Assembly: GCA_002005505.1 (NCBI GenBank) | Contig: KV908558.1 | Location: forward strand, 222,030 to 242,029 | DNA: 20,000 nucleotides | From: Botryococcus braunii | Taxonomy: Eukaryota > Chlorophyta > Trebouxiophyceae | Reading direction: 5' to 3' | Part shown: one piece after another, positions 9,740-19,368 of the stretch | Numbering within the stretch: position 1 is the stretch's first letter | Layout of the letters: the number at the start of each line of letters is the position of its first letter | The notes under the pieces: generated by a model | The model's database searches: none | The model's input: the letters and a program-made list of their open reading frames with translations, nothing else | Told to the model about the DNA's origin: nothing | Program-made: the position numbers and the translations under genes

Positions 9740-12085
9740 TCGTGCCTCTATCCAGTCCAGGTATCAGACCCTTGATTGTGTACCGATGGCATGCCTGACA
9801 CATGGTGGACCAGAAATTCCCTACATCAAACTCACTGCTTGACATATGACAATGCTGTTCATACCCAGCTCCATGTTGATGGTCGGTGGATTGTTGTGAT
9901 CCTCGAGGGGATGGCAAAGGACGGGGCCTGCGACATATGCGCTGACCGTTACTTTAGGAAGGTGGTTAAGTATTAATGACATTTAGGGAAGTTGAATAGT
10001 CGTACTGGGTTGACTAACGAGCTGTCAGTGATATAAAAGCCCAAACGGTTGCACAGCAGTGGCAAGTGTCACAAATGGCTACCATGTTTGTTAGAGAGGG
10101 GCCTAAAATTTTTACCCAGGAATGTATCTGCACCCCTAAAACATTGTAGCCGCCGGTTAACATTGTACATTGTAGCCGTGGTGCGACGGGTTCGGGTCCG
10201 GCGCTAAACCGGACGATCACTCGGAACATTTGAACTTCACGAGGCCCGAAACTCTCCCCCAGGACCCGCTACATCTTGTGAGTTACGGCTGGAACCCTGG
10301 CATACGAACACGTGTTGGACACATGGTTTGCGGTTTGGGTATACTTCTTTTCAAAAGATTATCATCTACTAGTACATGGATTGGTCTCTTTTGTGTATTC
10401 AAATCTCTTTCACTATCACCTTTCGTCTCTGGCCCCTAGATTCCGCGTACCCGCATGCCGGATTTATGGTGTGCGGTAAGGATAGGCTTCATTCTTTATG
10501 TTAAAAGTATGAGCGTGTGCAACAGCCAGCAGGAAATAACCCATGCATATTCAATTTGGAAGTATATTTAGATAAATAAGAGTGAGACGTACTTGTTCTC
10601 TTGAACTGAACTGAGAGGGTTCCACATTATTTCACTTTTTCCATCCATCTTAGCCCAGTGGAATTGTGACAGTTGAAACCTGTAGCAGCGGTGTTGAGGT
10701 TGTGGGTCCACAGCCATCTAGCTGATGCATCTAATGTGCGGCACCGTAGGACGGCACCTTGCATCTCTGATTCATGCGAAGACGTATCCTGAGGATGTGG
10801 TGTAATATGATTTTTTTTTTCGTGTTATCAGGAGCCAGGGCGACTTTCTTCGGGCAAAGCGTTTTTCCATTGAGACTTCTCAGGATGATACTAGTCTCAC
10901 TAGTCTCACACACAAGTCTCATAGTGATACGGTAGCTAAATATAAGGGCTTTGCGGGTAGAAGTTGCGGCTTCAGTTTCGGGGGGTTTTCCTGCTTCACA
11001 AAGGTGACCCCCCGGCTGGTGACAGGTTTCGGACTTTTGTGCTGCGCGTCCGGGAGATGACATCCGTCGAATACGGTCTTTTGCGATATATGGTTCGGTT
11101 CGGGGTAACGGGGTAACTCCATTCACAGGTGCAGATTGCGAACTAAGGTCTCCCTTATGCTCGGAGATCGAATGGACACATTGTTGCTGATTGAGCAGCT
11201 GATGAAAAGAAGTGTTTGCAGATTTCCTCGGCAGCGTTGTGTCCTACCTCCGGCCATGTGTTGTAGGGCGTAGGCACAGGCCGCGAGGCATAACCGGACG
11301 GCGTCGCGATCTGTCGCCGGAGGGGTTTTTTGTTTATTAAGTCACTCCAACTCAAGCTTAAATAAGTTTTGCGGCAGATGCGGGGTTAACTCAGCAGGCA
11401 GGATTGGAGCCGGAGTACTCGCCAGCTTGAGGCCCGCCAAGGTCGGGCGTCATGATTAGCCCCCGCCATCGGGGGCCAGCTTTACATATATGTTTCCTTT
11501 CAGTGCTCCTACTGACAAGGACAGCTTTGGCTGCCAAGGTATTCCGACGCCGAGGGATGGAGGGCTTGTGTGTATGACGACTAGACGTCAGCAGTGCTTG
11601 CCCACGACCTCTAAAAATGTTCTTGATACATAGGAATTTTTTCTTCAAGCTTTACACACTGCAAAGTATTTATTATTTTGTGGGATCGCTTTTGATGGGA
11701 TTTTAGTTTCGAGGAGTAGAAATCTCAAAAATTGGTGTGAGAACAAGCTTCCTGTGTGCACAGCCTTGCCTAGAGTGATCCAATCCACATTTGCGTCCTA
11801 CAGATATTGAGCAGGGACTCCGTGACACATTGTTTAGTGAATCATTCTTGAGCCTAGGGTAGGGCACACTAACTGGGCTACTCTTGCTGACTATATCAGT
11901 ATAAGAGAGGGGGGGGGGGGGGCAGTACTCTTTCTGCGTATATGGGGTTTTAATGCTGCACAATGTTCCCTTATAATTGTGTTCGCATCTGCAGCCCTTG
12001 GATGTCAAGCAAAAAGTGTTTGGCCTTTTGTACTGTATCGTGAATAGTGAAAGACATTTTGACAGTAACCTTGACGTGGCTGCAG
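9740..12085. other. Unique region upstream of the glycosyltransferase exons, no supported gene
   Basis: About 2.3 kb without a recognisable coding unit. Open frames on either strand are short (under 145 codons) and lack motifs. Because exon 1 of the glycosyltransferase found here begins after the signal-peptide region, its true first exon and promoter probably lie in or before this stretch. A run of about 15 G sits at 11908-11922. Confidence 0.5.
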
Positions 12086-12178
12086 ATCCTCGCACTTCCT
12101 TTGCCAGGAGCAGAGTCTCACACATTCATCTTGGGGAGGGTAGCAGCTGAAATGGTTAGCAGAGGGCATGAGGTTATG
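12086..12178 (+). CDS. UGT exon 1 of those recovered: start of mature protein, catalytic His
   Basis: 31 codons between a good acceptor (GGCTGCAG, ends 12085) and donor [20 protein letters not shown] matches the conserved first strand and Ser-His motif of animal-type UGTs (their pattern being roughly ILxxxPxPGxSH), and SRGHEVM matches the RGHEV motif. The frame stays open upstream to 12044 and would read MKDILTVTLTWLQ-like residues if translation began at the GTG at 12047, but there is no ATG. A separate signal-peptide exon, or a start codon split across a splice, is needed. Confidence 0.88.
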
Positions 12179-15100
12179 GTAAGCCCCCTGCAAGTTCCTG
12201 TACTCGGGGTTCTCATCCAGGATGGGACAACCCTTTCAAGAATATACTCGCTTCTGTTGCTTACTTAAACTCACTAGCAGGTGACATCTGGTGGGCCATC
12301 TGATCCACCTGCTGCAAAAGGCTGCAGCAATGCCACCCATTTCCGTAAAACATGGACACAACAGTCCTTAATTTCGTCTTTTTGACGTTGTTTGGATTAC
12401 GTTGCAATAACTTCCTGGAACTGCTGTGCCATCAAATAGAGGCCTCGCCTATGGATCTCATTGTGAATAACTCAATAGAACAAGTGCAATATTATTGCCT
12501 TCCATGTGCGTACTGCCATGCTTGTCAAACATGTACCTCCTTTGCTTCTTGGCTCTGCTTCTTGCTTCTTCTTGCTTCTTGGCATGTACTCTATCTTCAT
12601 TATTGGCTTGGAGGTCTTGCAGTGCATATTGTGCCAATTGCAACTTATGCATGTGCATGTCTTGTCTAAACATTTCATGTGTCCTGAGCGTCAGAGTTCA
12701 ATCCCAGACGTGTTCCCAATCTAAGCTCTGGGACAGCTCCCTTCCACCAGAACCCTTGGTCGCCAGGCTGAAGTACACTTTGTGTCTCATGTCCATAACT
12801 TCTGAAAGGCGCTAGTAAGGTGCCAAGATACAGCATCATCATATTGCTTACTGATGCTGGCTTCGGATGTTCAGTTTGCCATAGCGGAGACAGACTTAGA
12901 GACCATGCCAAAGATCAATAATACGGGCATGAGCATTTTGACATACAACCAAGCATACAGCAAACAGCAGATGAAAGAGATGGTTCGGGACACTCGGACC
13001 GCAATAGCAAACAACTTCTTGGGCAGTTTGGAGAGCTTTCTGGTGTACTATGACTGCCTGATGATGTTCTGCCACAGCCTGCTGAATGACAAGACAGCAA
13101 CGGATGCTCTGAGGGTGATTTCCCAAGATATAGAATAGGATTTGGCACGTCTTCCAGCTGTCAATCAATGGTTCTTGATAACCCTCCTCAGGAGGGTAGG
13201 ATGGCGCCTTAAAAGCAGGAGGGACTGATATGATTGGCATCCTCACACACATGCGTGCGCAACGGGGGGCGGAGATGGCAAGAGGGGGGAACAGAGATGG
13301 GGGAGACAGGAAGAGAGGAAGAGGGGGAAGGGAGAGAGAGGGTGTGTGAGCGGGGGGGGGGGGGCGTGGTCGCACAAGAGGGAAGGGGAGAGTAAAGGGG
13401 GGTATAAGAGAGATTGGGAGGGAGGGGGAGGGGGCGAGAGAGAGAGAGATGGGGGGGGGGGAGGGAGGGAGGGGGAAAGGGAGGGGGAGAGAGTGTCTGT
13501 GTGTGTGTGTGTGTGGGGGGGGGGGGGCAGGGGACCCGGGGGGTTGCTCTTAACTGGGGCACACACTGAAGTTCTGAGAGTTTGCTGCCTTGACCTTTGA
13601 TGTATTAGCCAGTTTGGAGGAACTGATGTCATTGCGGTGAGGTAGTCCTTGGCAGCTGTGTCTCTTTTGACTCCATGAAAGATGCCTAACATGTCTTTCC
13701 ATAACTGTCAGGTTGGAGGGGATTGGCTGTTGTAGAACTCTGAAATGCTCGTACTTACTGGGCACCTCTGATTCACATTTGCAGTATTGCCATATCCCAA
13801 CATCTTGAGCCCACACTTCTGTTGGGGGTGGGGGGGTGATTAATGGTGTTGAGTTGGTATGTATTAGATCCTCTTAACCCCCCCTGCCTTTTTGTACGGT
13901 TATGTTGTTTCCAAGGGTGGCGGAAGCGAACGTTCGCTTGTTTTTCTCCTACCACCTGAACTGGGATGCTGGCTTTTTGTCCCTCATAAATTTTGATTCA
14001 AGGATGCAACTTGAGCCTGCCTGCAGCAAACTCTCATGTATATCGCAGATTGGTTGTTTCCAGTCGGCTTCGGCAACAGTATACCTCCTTTATTGAGTGG
14101 ATCTTGGTTGGGGCACAGGCTTATGACCCAGATCTGATCATTGGAGACATGCTATACCCATGTACTTCAGCAATCTCTGAAATGCTTTTCCTGCAAACAG
14201 ACACCCCTAAGAAGATCCCGCGGGTCCTTATTTCTGCGCTGCCTATCCTTGACCCTCTGGTGCCTGGAGTTTTGGAAAATTATCCAAACCCACTGGCCTA
14301 CATCCCACAAATGGGGACAGCCCTCTCCAATGACATGGTGTGATTCTTACTCAAATTCATCTTTCGAAACATTTCCCTAACAAGCACTGCAACTTGCCAA
14401 TGAGTAAACACTTGTCATCCTGTTTTTGTGGGTGGAAAGCTTCTGATGAAAAATGCCGCCTGCTGTGATCCTTGCTGCTTCGCGCCCCTGTGTATAACAA
14501 GTACATGTAAACAGATTCCAGCTACTGAGCTGGCCCTTACTTCTCTATAGGCGTTCTTACGTTAGTATGCCGGCACCACTTTCTGCCCAGCTCGGATTGA
14601 AATAGTGCTATGAATCTTCTTAGATCAAGTTGGAAGATCAAGCTGCTCCCTTGTATGACCCTTGTAAACAAAACGGGCATGCAAGTCAGTGCAACTGGTG
14701 CACTGCATAGGTCATGTAAAGCATGACAGCACACACATGCCAAAGGGGCTTTTGTTTTCAGAGAGGGTGGCTAGTGTGGGGATGGAGAGGAAGGGTATCA
14801 TAGATGGGTCAGGGCCCGTGAGGAAGGGTATCCTGGATGGGTCGGCCCAATTCACGGGGCACTGTGAGCATAGATGCTGGTGTGGCTGTATGCGCAGGGT
14901 CTCGGTACATTTGTGGCGAAAGGGTAACAAAGAGCCGGTGAAATGGGAGACTGCTTAGTAGTACTCTCTGACATGTGTGGGTCGACAATATTCACTGCAG
15001 ACCCTGTATAGGTTTCGACAAGACATTTGTAACTTGACCGGTTGGGCATTAGACTTGTGGTGATCCCCACAAAATATAAACCTCCTCAAATCTCTTGAGT

Positions 15101-16209
15101 CCTATACTGGGGACGGTGGAATTTCCTTATATCGGCAACCTTGGTAGGGCATGTGGGACACCGGGGGTTGGTTCCGTATTTCAAAATCGAATGCTTAATA
15201 TCCGTATGGGTGGGGATGGCATTGTTCGTGTATAAGTTACACAAATCCCTATAGCCAACTTTTGACCCATAATGTTGAACAACAATGCTGTGCATGCCAA
15301 ATGGGAGGACGTTAAGTGAAACGGTTTGGGGTTTGCAGAATCTTTTGCAGCGCACGCTAAATGTTCTAATGTGGTATGGCTGCAAAATTGTGGAGCAGCT
15401 GCGGTGCTTGCCCAAGTATACAGAGCTGGCAAGGGCTTTCAACTTCAGCATGTGGAGAAATGAGGTCGTGCATGGCACTTCCATGTTTATTTACAACATG
15501 GATTTGTCCCTGGAGTGGCCGCGGGCTCTGCCGCCTACCATCAAGTTTGTTGGTGCCTTATTGCCCACGCCTGCAAAGCCCCTTCCTCCGAGCTTTGAGG
15601 TAAGATTCTGGCTACAGCAGAAGGGGATATTGCAGGGCTGGGGAATTGAAAGGTATAACAGTGGGTTGGGGAATTTAATTTGAACCAAAACCTGAGGACC
15701 ATGGAGAGGACCTCTTCCGCTGCTGTCCTCAGAGAGCAGGGTTTTACGACTTTGGAGGAATAGCACATGTCAAACGTTTGTGGGTGGAAGCTCTTAAAAG
15801 TACCCAGCTCTCATGCTTGACCTCAGGAACGTTGCAAACGTGTTCCTAAGCCGAGATCCTACTCCAGAGGCTCCCAGCTCTCTGGGACAATAGTTTCAAC
15901 AACACTCCGGGATTGGTCAATCTCTCCTGTCATGGTGCAGTTCCCCAACCTTCCTCTTTCCTTTCTTGTGCATGTCCTCAATGGTCCACAAAGTCTACTT
16001 GCCAATCACTTTAAACTTGGGGAGACAACTCTACCTGTTGGGGCACATTGGGCGGCAGACGTGGACGAGATGCTGCAGGCATACAAGAAGGCTTCTCTCA
16101 CATTTCTTACATAAATATCAAATCTTCATACGCTTGGCTTCTCGTGAGGTGCAGGATGTGAGCAGTAACCGTGGGGATGTATGTGTCGTGCTTCAAAATG
16201 CACCTGCTG

Positions 16210-16297
<88 letters not shown>

Positions 16298-18275
16298 AGA
16301 AAATGCCAACGGAACATACGGTTGTTCAGCTAGTCCATTGGAACTCTTCCGCTGTTCCGCTATTCCTTTGGAGCCCTAAACCCACAAACTACTAATGAAG
16401 GAATCGAAGGAATTACTAATGAATCAGGAGCAATCAAAATGGCGGAAGCCCGGAAAAGCGGATGTCCCGGAAAATCCTGTGTTCCGTTGGCATATTATCT
16501 TTCCCTTCATCAAATCTCAAGGCATGGTGGCTGACTATTGAAGCTCTGGGGTTAGGCTTTCCTTGCCGACGCTGATGCTGAAGGCAAAGGAGTTATCTTG
16601 GCATCTATGGGCACACTCTGCAACTTTGGGACAGAGGAGTTCCGTCAGATTGCAAAGGCCCTGTCTTCCCTAAACTACACCGTCATCTGGAAGGTGGCTG
16701 CTGGAGATCTCCCTGGGAATGCCTCTGTTGAGTCCCTGGGTATTGGTCCCAATGTTAAGGTAAGTCCATTAAGCTAGCGATGTTTCCGCACCTGCATTTA
16801 GGCACCAGTGGTCCCCGATTAATGGTCCATTACCTGGGCCATCGGTCGATGATCACTTGGGGGTCATATGGGATTAATTGACAAGCAGAGGGGGTCATGG
16901 GATTAATCGACAAGCAGACGATTATGCTGCATGTATGCATCAGAACACACAAGACAGGGCTTTTCCACCATACTTTTACCATACCTTTCCACACGATCTG
17001 CTGTGCCATCCGCTTGAAGACATCATTGCCCCCTGGGTACATGCCAGAGGGCTTGCGCACGCAGGTTGTTCCCATGCACACAGCCAAACCTATGGTTCTA
17101 GCATCAGGGCTGGGCATATCAAAGTGGAACATGACCTGAAAAGTCTGGGGATTGGGACGAGGACAGGTGGTACAATGGGCCCCGCAGCAGGACTTATTGG
17201 GTGATTCTCGAGTCAAGGCCTTTGTCACACACGGTGGTCTGAACAGCATTTATGAGGTATGGTAGTGCTCCCTACACCACTTGCAACTTCACAGATGCTG
17301 ATAATGGCAATTCAGGCTTGTCTTATCACCTGCGCAAGTGTTGTTGGGCTTTTGGACTGCTGGTGGGATTGAGGACCATGTTTGCATGTATGCTGCTAAG
17401 TTCTGACTGTTTACTGTTGACATTGTCAGAGTTGGTCCATTGGAAGCAGCATTATGCTAAGTTCCGTGGCTTAACTTTCATCCTGGCCAATGTGCCGGTA
17501 TTTTGTTATGATCATACTACAATTGAACGGCTTTGTGAAAGAGTGGGTGAAATCTGGAAAAGGGTTGGGGGGGGGGGGGGGCAGCTGGTAACATGTGTAT
17601 GGCATCCGTCCTGATAAGGGGTCATCCTTAAAAAGCAACGACGGAATTTGAAGGATTCAATAATCTGTTCTCTGAGTGGATACTTATTGATCGAACACAA
17701 ATATGGTGTAGACTTGAATTTGGCAGGCAGTCTACTAAGCAACACCCATCACAGACATGCCAGTCTTTGAACTATATTAGGCAAACAATGTGGCCGAGGC
17801 AGTGTATGGAGGCACTGGGGTGGTTGATGACCTTTGTTTTGTTAAAAGGTCTCACGGTGATGCAACGATAAAGCTTTGAGAACTCAATGGCGTCCAATAA
17901 CATGTTCTTTGAGCGGAGTAATTGTTTGGCAAATGTGGGTACACTTGAATGTCGCAGGCAATTTATCATGAAACACCCATCATTGGCATCCCAGTCTTTG
18001 GGGATCAGCCAGACAATGTGGCCAAAGCAGTGTATCGAGGTATTGGGTTGGGCATGCCACCTGGCCGCATTACTGCTGACGCTCTAGCCGCTGCCATCGC
18101 CAGAGTGGCTGAGGATCCTCAGTACCGACTCGCAGTCAAGAAGCTGTCAAAGAGAATGCGAGCTCACCGTCGAACGCCAGTGCAGCAAGCTGGAGGTCTG
18201 TTTCACCAAACGCATCTGCCTTCCTCGCCTGCTGCCTATCTGTATTTTTTGGTTCTGTTTTCAGTGCACGCGTGG

Positions 18276-18357
<82 letters not shown>

Positions 18358-19368
18358 GTGTGTGTGTGGTGTGTGTTTGCGCGTGGGTGCCTGCGCGCGT
18401 GCGCGTGCGTGTGCGCGTGTGCGTGTGCGTGCCTGCATGCATGTGCGAAGAGGGGGACAGGGGATCTTGGTGTGGCTAGCATGTGTGACCCTGTCTGGGG
18501 GTTGAAAGTGTCTATTCATGGCTTCGTGTGGCTGGTATAGAGTCACAAATGACAGTAGCTTTTGTTTTATTTTAGTTTTTGCATGCTTTTTGCTGGATTC
18601 GGTCTAGACATACAATTTCTGTATGCTAAGTAGCACAGATCAATCCGGAGGGGCAAAGTCTGAGGCAATGAGATGTCTTGAAAGTGGAGTGCTCGAGTAG
18701 ATTAATGGTATCATACTGCTTCTTTTCAAGATGTTTTATTTCGCTGTGGACGTTTTGACGGGGCAGGCCATGTGACTGGCACTGGTATGGCAACAGCATG
18801 TGAAAATGTATTGCAATCCCGGTTTTTTGTTTTTGCGAACTGCCAAGGTTTTATTGTATGTGCAGAGGAATTTTCTTGTCGCACAGGAGTGGCTGCTGCT
18901 GCGTCTGCGGCAGTCAATTACTGTTGTTAATGTGACCCCAGAATGTAGTTCACAGGATACATGTGTACCAAATCCTGAAACTGTTTCTGTCAAATCCCCT
19001 TAGACAGTTTGTCTTTGTTTACTCGCCAATCCACGTTGCACAGAGGAATGATACCAACTACTTGTGATGCAGATTGGATTGAGCATGTGATAGAGACGGA
19101 TGGCGACATCTACCTGAACACGCCAGAGCACAAGATCCCTTGGTATTCGCTGTTGCTCATCGATGTGCACCTCTTGCTAGTGCTCTTCACTCTAGTGGGA
19201 GGGACTGCACTGTACCTTGGCACGCGGTTTGTATTGGACAAGCTCCAGGGCACTCCATTTAAGCCCTTCTATGGCACTCGCTGGGAAAACACAATGGTGG
19301 TAGCCGTTGTTTTGGCCACAGCTGCTGGAGCTATCTTTGTGACTGGCAGCAATGCCACATCAACTTGA
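12086..19368 (+). CDS. UDP-glycosyltransferase (membrane-anchored, GT1 family), eight exons, 5' end missing
   Basis: The enzyme transfers a sugar from a UDP-sugar to a small lipophilic acceptor; animal relatives work in the endoplasmic reticulum, anchored by a C-terminal membrane segment. Exons: 12086-12178, 12875-13114, 14119-14337, 15339-15599, 16556-16759, 17167-17256, 17958-18195 and 19073-19368, giving 546 residues. The first six introns are phase 0 and the last is phase 1. Seen: [12 protein letters not shown] at the start, with the likely catalytic His at residue 12; [19 protein letters not shown], with the likely partner Asp at 121; SMGT (288-291); WAPQQDLL...THGGLNS (343-366); and PVFGDQPDN (381-389), whose Asp-Gln pair contacts the sugar. 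A membrane segment lies at about 473-498. A second hydrophobic stretch at 522-539 replaces the usual short basic tail. The signal-peptide exon was not found. Substrate and sugar cannot be told from sequence. Confidence 0.9.
12875..13114 (+). CDS. UGT exon 2: acceptor-binding domain
   Basis: 80 codons, acceptor GATGTTCAG, donor GTGATT, both phase 0. This is the variable substrate-facing part of the N-terminal domain, so it shows little sequence conservation. It contains [19 protein letters not shown] and [15 protein letters not shown]. The latter fits the helix that leads into the DxxxxD region of the next exon (animal UGTs have a similar CxxLLxNxxLMxxL run). Confidence 0.82.
13330..13530. repeat. 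G/GA-rich block in UGT intron
   Basis: About 200 bp of G runs and GA repeats on the sense strand with a short (GT)n and a terminal 13-nt G run. Several G runs lie close enough to form G-quadruplexes in the pre-mRNA. A less regular G-rich lead-in starts near 13260. Confidence 0.9.
14119..14337 (+). CDS. UGT exon 3: catalytic Asp region
   Basis: 73 codons starting [15 protein letters not shown] after a CACAG acceptor. The upstream open frame continues, but joining exon 2 here restores the family spacing ([15 protein letters not shown]). It ends at TALSNDM with donor GTGTGA, an unusual donor. An alternative donor two bases later (GTGATT) changes phase and would require a different start of exon 4. 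Confidence 0.82.
14787..14848. repeat. 33-bp tandem repeat in UGT intron
   Basis: GAGGAAGGGTATC followed by (A/C)T(A/G)GATGGGTC occurs twice with a period of 33 bp. Intronic, no coding sense. Confidence 0.8.
15339..15599 (+). CDS. UGT exon 4: end of N-terminal domain and linker
   Basis: 87 codons from a strong acceptor (GGTTTGCAG) to donor GTAAGA. The join [14 protein letters not shown] aligns with the family pattern MTFxxRxxNxL without a gap, which decided this start over the earlier AG at 15307. It includes the [11 protein letters not shown] segment (the family's PPNVxxVGxL) and ends LPPSFE, leading into the nucleotide-binding domain. Confidence 0.87.
16212..16294. repeat. (GT)41 microsatellite in UGT intron
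   Basis: A perfect array on the sense strand, so the pre-mRNA carries (GU)n about 260 nt before the exon 5 acceptor. It directly precedes the MITE-like element at 16303. Confidence 0.97.
16303..16493. mobile_element. Small MITE-like inverted-repeat element in UGT intron
   Basis: 191 bp bounded by a perfect 14-bp inverted repeat: ATGCCAACGGAACA at 16303 and its reverse complement ending at 16493. Further inward both arms share looser TTCCGCT/TCCGCTTTTCCG motifs. There is no open frame. A target-site duplication is not clear, so the call rests on the terminal symmetry, the size and the intronic location. Confidence 0.6.
16556..16759 (+). CDS. UGT exon 5: start of UDP-sugar-binding domain
   Basis: 68 codons, acceptor GGGGTTAG, donor GTAAGT, phase 0 at both ends. 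It begins [20 protein letters not shown], matching the family's FLxxaxxxGvvyvSfGS strand and UDP-binding loop, continues with [19 protein letters not shown], and closes with LGIGPNVK. Confidence 0.9.
16859..16918. repeat. 30-bp tandem repeat in UGT intron
   Basis: GGGGGTCATATGGGATTAAT and its continuation TGACAAGCAGA are repeated once with a 2-bp deletion and one substitution. Confidence 0.85.
17167..17256 (+). CDS. UGT exon 6: core of the UGT signature
   Basis: 30 codons: [12 protein letters not shown], then [15 protein letters not shown]. The WxPQxxLL...THGG motif is diagnostic for GT1 enzymes; His361 (numbering of the 546 recovered residues) binds the donor diphosphate in characterised relatives. 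Acceptor is ACAG, donor GTATGG. An in-frame stop lies just upstream, which fixes the 5' boundary near 17167. Confidence 0.93.
17616..17844 (+). pseudogene. Decayed tandem copy of the start of UGT exon 7
   Basis: This intronic segment matches the following 17845-18060, covering the 3' intron, the splice acceptor and the first 35 or so codons of the real exon. Offsets are constant at about 226-237 bp. The dead exon starts at 17727 right after TTGGCAG. It keeps recognisable codons ([18 protein letters not shown] against the intact [18 protein letters not shown]). It has TAA at codon 4, an inserted codon, and TAG where the Asp-Gln donor site should be. Including it would truncate the enzyme. The copy stops mid-exon where the second copy begins, as expected of a tandem duplication with a breakpoint inside the exon. 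Confidence 0.82.
17958..18195 (+). CDS. UGT exon 7: sugar-contacting Asp-Gln and helical part
   Basis: 79 codons plus one base. [20 protein letters not shown] is the second half of the UGT signature. It is followed by [20 protein letters not shown] and [18 protein letters not shown]. Acceptor is GTCGCAG. The donor GTCTGT is weak, but joining its single overhanging G to exon 8 gives GAT (Asp) and the expected family sequence (RTP...WIEHV), so it is kept. Confidence 0.92.
18276..18435. repeat. (TG)n/GC-TG microsatellite in UGT intron
   Basis: A TG array with one TATG interruption (18276-18366), then GTGGTG and GCGTGCGTG variants to about 18435, ending TGCATGCATGTG. Sense-strand (UG)n about 80 nt after the weak exon 7 donor. 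Confidence 0.95.
19073..19368 (+). CDS. UGT exon 8: membrane anchor and C-terminus
   Basis: 97 codons plus TGA (19366-19368), acceptor GTGATGCAG. It begins (D)[14 protein letters not shown], the family's FWIEFVxxxxGaxhL, then [20 protein letters not shown] and a membrane segment ending near LYLGTR. After 23 polar residues there is a second hydrophobic stretch, [16 protein letters not shown], and the chain ends TGSNATST. Characterised animal UGTs have one membrane pass and a short lysine-rich tail instead. Confidence 0.9.

Noticed and set aside
10185..10215. T-arm-like GGGTTCGGGTCC suggesting a tRNA
   Set aside because: No acceptor stem, D-arm or anticodon arm can be folded around it on either strand.
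15308..15338. Earlier start of UGT exon 4 at the AG at 15307, adding [11 protein letters not shown]
   Set aside because: The AG lacks a pyrimidine tract and requires the second donor of exon 3. The start at 15339 has a strong acceptor and aligns with the family without a gap.
15932..16114. Plus-strand open frame with protein-like residues in the UGT gene, considered as an extra exon
   Set aside because: Exon 4 (ends LPPSFE) joins exon 5 (starts [10 protein letters not shown]) in phase with the expected family sequence, so an extra exon here would disrupt the domain.
16830..17249. 139-codon antisense open frame with protein-like composition
   Set aside because: It lies opposite UGT exon 6 and its intron. 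It has no recognised motif and no splice or promoter signal, and the sense strand is clearly the coding one at its 5' end.
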